From contig OZ253536.1 in assembly GCA_965262425.1 (NCBI GenBank), forward strand, positions 4,464,001 to 4,528,000: a stretch of 64,000 nucleotides of DNA, given 5' to 3'. The notes under the pieces are model-generated. The model saw only the letters and a program-made list of their open reading frames with translations. It did no database searches and had not been told where the DNA came from. The position numbers and the translations under genes were made by a program. Below are positions 1-6,915 of the stretch, in pieces. Position 1 is the stretch's first letter, and the number at the start of each line of letters is the position of its first letter. This DNA comes from CAZOZZ01 sp965262425. GTDB taxonomy: Bacteria; Acidobacteriota; Terriglobia; 20CM-2-55-15.

Positions 1-679
1 TGGCAAAAACCGCAATCGTTCCGTCGCCCAGCCCTTCGGTCGCCAACTCATGGGCGAGCTCGACGATCGTATTGCCGGTGACGTAGTAGTGAAATCGATA
101 GTTGCCCAACGCCTCGAACTGGTTCATCACGCGCACGTCGGGATCCGTCCTGAGTTCGCGAACCTTGTCGTAAATTTCCTTTACATTGCTCTCGCCCCCG
201 GGCGTTCGAATGACTGACGCGCCGTAGCCTTCAATCTGCTCGAATCGTTCCCGGCTCATTCCCTCAGGCAGGACGACAACACTCTTGAAGCCCATCCGGC
301 AGCCGACCCACGCGCCTCCGATGCCGTAATTGCCCGTCGAGGGCCAGACCAGAGTGTGGTGCGCGGGGTCGATTTTTCCGACAATCTCCATCTCGACCGC
401 CACCGAATAGGCTGCGCCCACCTTGTGAGAGCCGGTGGGGAAATCCGCCGAATGGAGGACGACGATGTTCGCTTCCACGCCCGTGAGCTCTTTCGGCAGA
501 ATTTCATAACGGATTCGGTCATTTCCGTCGCGCCAGCTGATGTTGTAGAGGTTGACGGGGTCGAGCGGATCCCGCGAGCGCGCCTCCAGTGCCGCCGACC
601 GGATGTCCGGACGGATCGTTGCCGGATGAAGCATCTCTTCAAAAGTCGGTCCGGCGCAGCTCCTGTTTTTTTGATCCAT
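1..679 (-). CDS. PLP-dependent cysteine synthase-like enzyme (3' end cut by window edge)
   Basis: About 226 codons are visible from an ATG at 679 and the frame runs off the left edge. The protein is a fold-type II PLP enzyme of the cysteine synthase/threonine dehydratase group. The lysine expected to bind PLP is K86 in GSHKVGAAYS. A glycine-rich phosphate-binding stretch STGNYGIGGAWVGC and the segment VVVLPEGMSRERFEQ follow, as in this superfamily. The substrate cannot be told from the sequence; the N-terminal DIRSAALEARSRDPLDPVNL is not typical of CysK. A small transposon-like element (698-971) begins about 20 bp upstream of the start, so the native promoter is displaced or replaced. The superfamily is firm, the exact reaction is not. 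Confidence 0.8.
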   Translation of the reverse strand, partial: MDQKNRSCAGPTFEEMLHPATIRPDIRSAALEARSRDPLDPVNLYNISWRDGNDRIRYEILPKELTGVEANIVVLHSADFPTGSHKVGAAYSVAVEMEIVGKIDPAHHTLVWPSTGNYGIGGAWVGCRMGFKSVVVLPEGMSRERFEQIEGYGASVIRTPGGESNVKEIYDKVRELRTDPDVRVMNQFEALGNYRFHYYVTGNTIVELAHELATEGLGDGTIAVFA

Positions 680-697
680 AGCCAGAGGTTATACACT

Positions 698-971
698 TAG
701 TGGTCCCCGCCAGATAGAGCGGTACTAGATTTCGGAGTGCAACGGTACCGGATTTGGGGGAGCGACGACGAGGCAATGCTTCGACATTGGGAGGAGGAGC
801 GACGCCAAAGACGGTGCCGTTCCGCCCGAACCCGTAGGGCCGATGGAGGTTGCCCCTCACGAACGCTAAACCCTGTCGAAAGCTCACACTCACCACACGG
901 TGGATCTCACCCATCAGTCCGCTCGCAACCTCCTTCGGAGATAGTATCGCTATATCTGGCGGGGACCACTA
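698..971. mobile_element. MITE-A: 270-bp IS630-type non-autonomous element with TA target
   Basis: Inverted ends of about 31 bp with two mismatches, both starting GTGGTCCCCGCCAGATA, are bounded by TA dinucleotides at 698-699 and 970-971. The outer ten bases GTGGTCCCCG match the outer ends of the two IS630 copies at 49772 and 63873, and TA duplication is the IS630/Tc1 rule. There is no transposase inside; open frames across it are short and unsupported. With the operator at 1027-1053 it fills the 413-bp gap between the PLP enzyme and padR. Confidence 0.75.
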
Positions 972-1026
972 AGCCCTGGCGCCTCAAAGAGCCGCTTGAG
1001 GGAAACCGGTTGATCGCGGTTGGATT

Positions 1027-1053
1027 GCCATATATGGTATAACCATATATGGC
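1027..1053. promoter_or_regulatory. Palindromic operator upstream of padR
   Basis: A perfect 12-bp inverted repeat, GCCATATATGGT and its complement separated by ATA, lies 39 bp upstream of the padR start. PadR repressors usually bind AT-rich dyads in their own promoter, so this is most likely the autoregulatory operator of the padR-permease pair. Each half is itself a CCATATATGG palindrome. Confidence 0.65.
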
Positions 1054-1092
1054 TAGACGTTAGTAAGCTGAAAGTCACAGAAAGGAAATCTT

Positions 1093-1416
1093 ATGATCGA
1101 CCGTGAACTCAAGAAGGGGAGTACCGAGCTTTTGATTCTGTCGTTGCTCGAGGAAACGCCCCGCCACGGCTATGAAATCGGGCAGTTGATCGAACAACGA
1201 TCAGGCGGGGTGCTGACGTACCACATTGCTTCGTTGTACCCGATGCTCTATCGCCTGGAAAAAAGGGGCTGGACCGAAGGCCGCTGGAAGGAAAAGCCGG
1301 GCCAGAGACGGCGCCGCTATTACCGTTTGACGGCGGCCGGCCGCAAGGTTCTCGCCGAACGGAGAAACACCTGGAGAGAATTCATCGTCGCCATCGAACA
1401 GGTGGCCGGGGTCTGA
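1093..1416 (+). CDS. PadR family transcriptional regulator
   Basis: This 107-residue protein is the size of the small PadR-s1 class. The N-terminal winged helix carries GSTELLILSLLEETPRHGYE, then the recognition region SLYPMLYRLEKRGW and the wing GRRRRYYRLTAAGRKVL. The ATG at 1093 is preceded by AGAAAGGAAA at good spacing. The next gene begins 1 bp after the stop, so the two are co-transcribed. In Acidobacteriota small PadR proteins routinely precede ADOP-type permeases and are thought to repress them. A perfect dyad at 1027-1053 is the likely binding site. Confidence 0.92.
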   Translation: MIDRELKKGSTELLILSLLEETPRHGYEIGQLIEQRSGGVLTYHIASLYPMLYRLEKRGWTEGRWKEKPGQRRRRYYRLTAAGRKVLAERRNTWREFIVAIEQVAGV

Positions 1417-1417
1417 C

Positions 1418-2506
1418 ATGGCCGGATCAGAAAAGAATTGGCTCCACTATGTTCGCGGGCATCTTCCGTCTCTCGGGACCAATCCCGAGCGCGCGGTGGA
1501 GATTGAAGAAGAACTGGCCCAGCAGATGGAGGACTTCTATTGGGAACTCCGTCGCCGGGGAATGTCGGCCGAAGAAGCGACGAAATTGACCGAGGCCCAG
1601 ATACCGGCCTGGGACGTCCTGGCCCGAGAGCTCCGTCTGGCCAATCGCCCGATCGGTGAGTACGTATGGCGTGGTCACAGGGAGATGGAAGAACTGATTC
1701 GAAAAAAGGGACGGTGGATCATGCTTGCTGATTTCTTGAACGATCTCGGCCACGCTTTCAAAACATTTGCCAGGGACCGCAGCTTCTCGATACTTGCCAT
1801 CGCCGCGCTGGCGATCGGCATCGGTGCGACGACGACAGTCTTCAGTATCTTTAACGCTGTCTTGACCCCTCTACCCTTTCCCGAACCAGACCAACTCGTC
1901 ATGGTGCGCGACGGCCGTGTGGACTTCAATACGCTCGCGTCACTCCCCGAGTACCGCGACTGGAACGAGAACAATCAGAATTTTGAAGGACTCGGGGCGT
2001 ATTTCAATTTCAGCGCCAGCCTCACCGGGGAGGGGCAGCCCGAGGAGCTGTGGGGGATCCGCGCTACGGCGAACGTCCTGCCGCTACTCGGCGTACAACC
2101 CCTGATAGGGCGTCATTTCACTCCCGAGGAGGAGGTTGTCGGGAAAGATGACGTTGCGCTGATCACCTATGGGCTCTGGCAGCGTAAGTTCGGCGGCGAC
2201 CCGGATGTGATTGGCCGGACCGTCAACCTCCGGAACGGGCCGACCACGCTGATCGGTGTCCTTCCTCCGGACTACAAGGGCATTCTCCCCGCCGACCTGC
2301 GGGGCGACCGCCCGCGCGAACTCGTGTTCCCGTTGGGTCTGGATGCTGATGTCGGCCGCGGCGCTCACTTTCTCCGAGTCCTGGGCAGGTTACGCCCGGA
2401 TGTGTCCCTGGATCAGGCTCGCGAGGACATGGACAGGCTCGCATTGCAACTGAATGAAGAAGGTGTGACCGATCACGGCATCCTGGTGCGCTCGCTCGAA
2501 GAGTAG
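1418..2506 (+). CDS. ADOP-type ABC permease, N-terminal part (broken by in-frame TAG)
   Basis: These are the first 362 residues of a MacB/FtsX-type permease. A cytoplasmic prefix domain of about 100 residues (the PadR-linked prefix of acidobacterial permeases) is followed by the first membrane helix (FSILAIAALAIGIGATTTVFS) and the periplasmic MacB_PCD domain. The frame ends at TAG 2504-2506, but the same frame continues and resumes family sequence at once (VVGD...VLLIACANVANLLL). The intact paralogue at 61274-63859 has Gln at the aligned position (LQEQLVGG), so the original codon was probably CAG. Either the gene is a recent nonsense pseudogene or the consensus has a base error. Confidence 0.85.
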   Translation: MAGSEKNWLHYVRGHLPSLGTNPERAVEIEEELAQQMEDFYWELRRRGMSAEEATKLTEAQIPAWDVLARELRLANRPIGEYVWRGHREMEELIRKKGRWIMLADFLNDLGHAFKTFARDRSFSILAIAALAIGIGATTTVFSIFNAVLTPLPFPEPDQLVMVRDGRVDFNTLASLPEYRDWNENNQNFEGLGAYFNFSASLTGEGQPEELWGIRATANVLPLLGVQPLIGRHFTPEEEVVGKDDVALITYGLWQRKFGGDPDVIGRTVNLRNGPTTLIGVLPPDYKGILPADLRGDRPRELVFPLGLDADVGRGAHFLRVLGRLRPDVSLDQAREDMDRLALQLNEEGVTDHGILVRSLEE

Positions 2507-2539
2507 GTCGTTGGCGACACCCGGTTTGCAATCCTCGTC

Positions 2540-4129
2540 ATGTTCGCTGCCGTCGGTTCCGTCCTGTTGATTGCCTGCGCGAACGTCGCGAACCTGCTCC
2601 TGACGCGGGCAACAGCTTCCCAGAGACAGACCGCAATCCGGATCGCAATGGGAGCCGGCCGAGGCCGTTTGATCCGGCAATTCATGACCGAAAGCGCCGT
2701 ACTCGGTCTTATCAGCGGACTGGCGGGCCTCGCGCTGACGGTCTGGGGGATTCGCGTGATCAATGTTCTGGCGCGGCCCTGGTTGCCACTGCTCGAGGAC
2801 GTTTCCATCAACGGACCGGTGCTGGCGTTTACCATCGGAATATCCCTTCTGACCGGATTGATTTTCGGGACTGCACCGGCCGTTCTGGGTTCTCGTGTCG
2901 AAGTCGGCAATGCCCTGAAGGAGGGTGGACGGGATAACACGAAAGGCGCCCGGACCTGCAAGCTGCGCAATGCCCTCGTGGTCAGTGAAGTCGCGCTGTC
3001 GCTGGTGTTGCTGATCGGTTCGGGTCTTCTGATCCGAAGCTTTGTCGGCCTGCTGGCGGTCGATAAGGGGTTCGCCGCGGAACGAGTCGTGAACCTGGAT
3101 GTCAACATCGGAAGTCGGCAGACCGACCGTGCGCAGCAAATCCAGTTCGCAAGATCGATCCTTCGGCGACTGCGCGCCCTGCCTGGCGTGGAGTCCGCCG
3201 GCGTTGGCAGCGATCTGCCCCTGGACGACAACGATACCGACGGTACTGTCTCCGTCGAAGGCCGGAGCTACCCTCCCGGAGGCCAGCCCACCGCTCATAA
3301 GCGGATGGCTGACGAGGACTACTTTCGCGTCATAGGCATTCCCCTCAGGAAAGGACGATATTTCACCGAGTTCGATACCGACGAGGCTCCCGACGTGGTC
3401 ATTGTCGACGAAGCTTTCGCCGAGGCCATCTTCCCGGGCGAGGACCCCCTGGGAAAACGCGTGGGGTTTGACTGGGGAACCCAGAGCGAATTTCAGGAGA
3501 TCGTCGGCGTCGTGGGCGATATTCGAGAACAGGCGCTCGACCAGCAGCCCGAGCCCACCATTTACGTACCGGTGATGCAACGCCCGATCACGAACCTGGC
3601 ACTGGTCATGAGGACATCCATTGAACCCGGCGCGCTCATTTCGACCGCACGTCAGGAGGTCTACGCGCTCGACCCGTCTCAGCCGGTATCGAGAGTGCGC
3701 CTTCTCGACGACATCGTTTCGGAATCGGTCGCCGGCGACCGGCTGATAACCTTTCTTCTGGGCGGCTTCGCCCTGATCGCCCTGCTGCTGGCGTCTGTCG
3801 GGATTTACGGTGTTCTATCCTATTCCGTCAGCCAGAGGACGCACGAGATAGGAGTACGGATGGCACTGGGCGCGGGACGCAGCGACGTCCTGCGACACAT
3901 TCTCCGCGAAGGAATGATCCTGGCGATGGCCGGCATCGTGTTGGGCCTTGTCGGAGCGTTCGGCCTGACGCGCTTCCTGGAATCGCTGCTCTACGGCATT
4001 CCCCCGACCGACACGCTCGTCTATGCCACGATCTCGGTCCTCCTCGGCGCCGTTGCATTCCTGGCCTGTCGTGTTCCGGCCGGCCGGGCGACAAGGGTGG
4101 ACCCGATGGTCGCGTTGAGACATGAATGA
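2540..4129 (+). CDS. ADOP-type ABC permease, C-terminal part (same gene after the in-frame stop)
   Basis: This is the same reading frame as the piece ending at 2506. An ATG at 2540 could restart translation, but no clear ribosome site precedes it. It holds the rest of the first FtsX domain (IACANVANLLLTRA), a second MacB_PCD domain, and a C-terminal FtsX domain with three helices ending in RATRVDPMVALRHE, the normal family terminus. The joined gene, 1418-4129, would be about 903 codons, the normal size for this family. No ATP-binding subunit is nearby; such permeases are often orphans or borrow one encoded elsewhere. Confidence 0.85.
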   Translation: MFAAVGSVLLIACANVANLLLTRATASQRQTAIRIAMGAGRGRLIRQFMTESAVLGLISGLAGLALTVWGIRVINVLARPWLPLLEDVSINGPVLAFTIGISLLTGLIFGTAPAVLGSRVEVGNALKEGGRDNTKGARTCKLRNALVVSEVALSLVLLIGSGLLIRSFVGLLAVDKGFAAERVVNLDVNIGSRQTDRAQQIQFARSILRRLRALPGVESAGVGSDLPLDDNDTDGTVSVEGRSYPPGGQPTAHKRMADEDYFRVIGIPLRKGRYFTEFDTDEAPDVVIVDEAFAEAIFPGEDPLGKRVGFDWGTQSEFQEIVGVVGDIREQALDQQPEPTIYVPVMQRPITNLALVMRTSIEPGALISTARQEVYALDPSQPVSRVRLLDDIVSESVAGDRLITFLLGGFALIALLLASVGIYGVLSYSVSQRTHEIGVRMALGAGRSDVLRHILREGMILAMAGIVLGLVGAFGLTRFLESLLYGIPPTDTLVYATISVLLGAVAFLACRVPAGRATRVDPMVALRHE

Positions 4130-4263
4130 GGAAGTGGTCAGTGAGGGGTCAGTGGTCAGTTGCCGGATCAAGAACAGGTCATTGATCAAACGATCTGAAC
4201 GGCTATGAATCATTACCCTGCCCTTCCAGGACTGTAGAACTCTTGGCTCGAACCCAGGGCCGA

Positions 4264-4731
4264 CTATTCAATAGTGGCGAGGTCGTCCAGCAGTTGTTTC
4301 TTCTCTTCGGCACCGGAAACCTTGTCGGCCGCCTCGCGAGCATTCTCGATGTGCTTCTCCATCTCCGCCCGGTTTCCCAGACCCGATTCCGCCCGAGCCA
4401 GGGCCTCATGGGAATAACCGATAAAGAAAGGTGGAAGTTCGCCCCGCTGCCCGGAATCCAGTGAGAGCCGTCCGTAGCGCCTTGCCTCGTCGGCCTGACC
4501 AACCAACGCGTATATGCGCGAGACCTGCCAGTATCCGACAGACAAGTTTCGGTCGGCGCAATCTTCTCGCCGGGTCCAGTGCCACAGTGAGGCCTGGCCG
4601 AGACCGATCATCTGCTGATCTTCTTCCGGTGTGCGTTCCGACTGATCGATCAGGTCCCACGCCTTGTTGAAGCAATCCGCCGCAAAATAGCGGTGTGCAT
4701 CTGCGATTTCGAAAGGTAGTTTCTTACTCAC
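4264..4731 (-). CDS. TPR-like hypothetical protein
   Basis: A 155-residue soluble helical protein with no signal peptide. The segments AHRYFAADCFNKAWDLIDQ, GYWQVSRIYALVGQADEAR and GYSHEALARAESGLGNR have the spacing and small-residue pattern of tetratricopeptide helices, although no textbook TPR is complete. It is the last of three minus-strand genes, 121 bp after the Ser/Thr kinase, so it may be co-transcribed. Function unknown. Convergent with the broken permease; the gap between them has short direct repeats (GGTCAGT). Confidence 0.7.
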   Translation of the reverse strand: MSKKLPFEIADAHRYFAADCFNKAWDLIDQSERTPEEDQQMIGLGQASLWHWTRREDCADRNLSVGYWQVSRIYALVGQADEARRYGRLSLDSGQRGELPPFFIGYSHEALARAESGLGNRAEMEKHIENAREAADKVSGAEEKKQLLDDLATIE

Positions 4732-4852
4732 GGCTTCCTCCTGAATACGGACCTGGGTCTAAACGTTAATCCGTATCCGAATGTCTCCACAGGCGCACCT
4801 TCCCTGAACCGGCACCATTCCAATGACCCTTGATGAAATTCGGTTGCTCCAC

Positions 4853-6259
4853 TCAATCGCGTCCGTCGCGGTAGGCGGCCCGGACCAGCGTACGCTGAGA
4901 GAATGGCAGATACGCTAGCCCCGCGGCTCCTGCCAGAGCGATGCCGTAACCGATCTCGGAGGCGACCAGTAGCGGCGATGCCGCCCACATACCGTCAAAC
5001 AGAAGCAAAGCCGGAAACAGCTTTCGGAAGTTGGCCCCGATTTCAGGATGGTCCAGTCCGACCGCGGAACTGAGATAGAGTCGGACGGCGATTCCGCACA
5101 TCGCCAGGACAACGGCGCCAGACAATCCAAGGCTGGACGGAATACGGAATTGTGTTTCAAGCACCCCTCCGAGTTCCTCGAAATAAAAGAGCGCCGTGGT
5201 GTACAAAGCCAGGTATCCGATCTGGATGAATATGAAAAGGGATCTTGCGGTAGCCCGGGACAGGCTGAGGCTTGTTTCGGGATGCGACAGAGGCGTGGCG
5301 GTCGGGCCGAACCCGGCGGTGCCCTCAAGGTCTCGGGCCAGATCCGCAGCCGACTGGTATCGCGCCTCGGGAGGCTTCCGGAGGCACCGGCCAATGATCT
5401 GTTGCGCTCGGGCAGGGACGTCGGGTACGAAGTCCGCCAGACGGCGGGGCTCTTCTTTGAGAATGTTTGCTATCGTGGATCCGGTGCTCTTTCCAAGGAA
5501 AGGATGACGCTGGGTCGTCATTTCATAAAGGACGATGCCGAGGGAAAACAGATCGGTTCCCGGGCCGACTTCTCCCCCCTTCAACTGTTCGGGCGACATA
5601 TAGGCCACCGTCCCGAGGCGAACGCCCTTGCCGGTCAAATGAGCGGACACTTCATCACGGCCAACAGTACTTTCGAGCGAGCGCGGGGCCAGCTTCGCGA
5701 GACCGAAATCGAGCAGCTTGGCTTGCTTCCTGTCTGTGAGAAAGATATTACCGGGTTTGATGTCTCTGTGGATGACCCCGGCCGAATGTGCCGCATCCAG
5801 GGCGTCGGCGATCTGTGCCCCAACACGCAACACTTCAGTTGGGTGCAGTAGCTGGGCGTATTGCTGGCCGGATTCGGCCTCCAGCAAGTCGCCCGGGATG
5901 ACGTCCGGCAGTGGCGCTCCCAACTCCAACAGGTGGTCCATCCGTATTCGGCTGGTGGCAAGACGACGTTCAAGAGTGGCACCTTCCAGGAACTCCATCA
6001 CGATGAACGGACGTCCCTCATATTCGTCGATATCGTAGACCGTACAGATGTTGGGGTGGTTCAGTGACGACGCGGCGCGGGCCTCCTGTCGGAACCGCTG
6101 CAATGCTTCCTCTTCTCGCTCCCATTCGTCGGTCAGGAATTTAACCGCGACGAACCGGCCCAGACGATCGTCCCTTGCCTTGTAAACGATCCCCATACCG
6201 CCCCGCCCGATCTCTTCCAGGATCCGGTAGTGAGATATCTTTTCGCCTGGCGTCGGCAT
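4853..6259 (-). CDS. Ser/Thr protein kinase with C-terminal membrane domain
   Basis: A 468-residue Hanks-type kinase. Visible motifs are the Gly loop IGRGGMGIVYKA, the ATP lysine in VAVKFL, the catalytic loop HRDIKPGN, the metal-binding DFG and the activation-segment MSPEQ. All catalytic residues are present, so it should be active. Between the hinge (GATLERRL) and helix E (VGAQIADALDAAH) there is an insert of roughly 30-40 residues (MDHLLELGAPLPDVIPGD and onward) not usual in this group. After the kinase domain come four hydrophobic segments (about residues 335-460), so the kinase faces the cytoplasm and is tethered by its C-terminus, without PASTA repeats. The start lies 3 bp after the yjbR-like stop. 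Confidence 0.93.
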   Translation of the reverse strand: MPTPGEKISHYRILEEIGRGGMGIVYKARDDRLGRFVAVKFLTDEWEREEEALQRFRQEARAASSLNHPNICTVYDIDEYEGRPFIVMEFLEGATLERRLATSRIRMDHLLELGAPLPDVIPGDLLEAESGQQYAQLLHPTEVLRVGAQIADALDAAHSAGVIHRDIKPGNIFLTDRKQAKLLDFGLAKLAPRSLESTVGRDEVSAHLTGKGVRLGTVAYMSPEQLKGGEVGPGTDLFSLGIVLYEMTTQRHPFLGKSTGSTIANILKEEPRRLADFVPDVPARAQQIIGRCLRKPPEARYQSAADLARDLEGTAGFGPTATPLSHPETSLSLSRATARSLFIFIQIGYLALYTTALFYFEELGGVLETQFRIPSSLGLSGAVVLAMCGIAVRLYLSSAVGLDHPEIGANFRKLFPALLLFDGMWAASPLLVASEIGYGIALAGAAGLAYLPFSQRTLVRAAYRDGRD

Positions 6260-6262
6260 TCT

Positions 6263-6682
6263 CTAGCGCTTGAACCGATCGTTCTTGTCGGCTTTCCCGA
6301 CCTTGGACTTCGGACTCTGGCCCTCGGACTCCCCCACCGCTCCCAACCCCCTCTGTGTCTTCTTCGGGAGTTTCGCGACGACCAGATCGTATGATTGGCG
6401 TATCAAGCGTTCGACCTCGTCATTGTTCAGTCTGCATTCGGTGGGGTCGATCTGAATCCAACGCGCCCTCGCCAGGTATGGGGCAGGTCGGATCCCGGGT
6501 AGTTCGGTCAGTTCGTGGTACGTCTCTTCCTCGCATTTGAACGAGTGGCCGCTACCCGGCTCGAGGCCCGTGACGAGAAACATCTTGCCCGCCACTTTGA
6601 ACACGAGGTCGTCGCCCCACTGAATCTGTTCGGTGGTTCCCGGTAAGGACAAACAGACGTTCCGGATTTGGTCCAAGGTCAT
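6263..6682 (-). CDS. MmcQ/YjbR family protein
   Basis: This 139-residue protein matches the YjbR/MmcQ (CyaY-like fold) family throughout its first 115 residues: LSLPGTTEQIQWGDDLVFKV, MFLVTGLEP, IRPAPYLARARWIQID and a C-terminal RQSYDLVVAKLPKK. The last 20 or so residues are low complexity and probably a non-functional extension. Family members are called DNA-binding on thin evidence and their true role is unknown. First gene of the yjbR-kinase-TPR group. Confidence 0.88.
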   Translation of the reverse strand: MTLDQIRNVCLSLPGTTEQIQWGDDLVFKVAGKMFLVTGLEPGSGHSFKCEEETYHELTELPGIRPAPYLARARWIQIDPTECRLNNDEVERLIRQSYDLVVAKLPKKTQRGLGAVGESEGQSPKSKVGKADKNDRFKR

Positions 6683-6826
6683 GTCGGTAGCTCGAATGTG
6701 GAGACCGCTTTACATGTTGTTGGCAGCCACTTTGTATACTACCCGATGCACTCTCGGAAAGTCGGGTCGAACTGGTTATCGCCGCTTCGGGGCCCCCGGT
6801 CCCGAGGGGGCGCTTCTATCGGCTCG

Positions 6827-6863
6827 AAGTCATTCTGCTTGCTATACCTACGCTGAAATGATA
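6827..6863 (+). promoter_or_regulatory. Conserved 37-bp block upstream of DUF1592 gene 1
   Basis: The block around ATTCTGCTTGCTATACCTA ends 52 bp before the start of the first DUF1592 gene. It recurs with 35 of 37 bases identical at 9888-9924 before the second DUF1592 gene, while the flanks differ. This suggests a shared promoter or regulator site. A further TTTGTATACTA lies about 100 bp upstream. Assignment as a binding site is inference. Confidence 0.5.
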
Positions 6864-6915
6864 GGAGCGCAAAAAAGCTTGGACTCGTGTTACGGACATA
6901 ATAAGGGCTACGAAC

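Noticed and set aside
2504..2506. TAG recoding (amber as an amino acid) as a general feature, given two in-frame TAG codons
   Set aside because: TAG is used as an ordinary stop at several intact genes, for example 9349-9351, 41-46 kb M16 partner (46078-46080) and 57321-57323, and no suppressor tRNA is visible.
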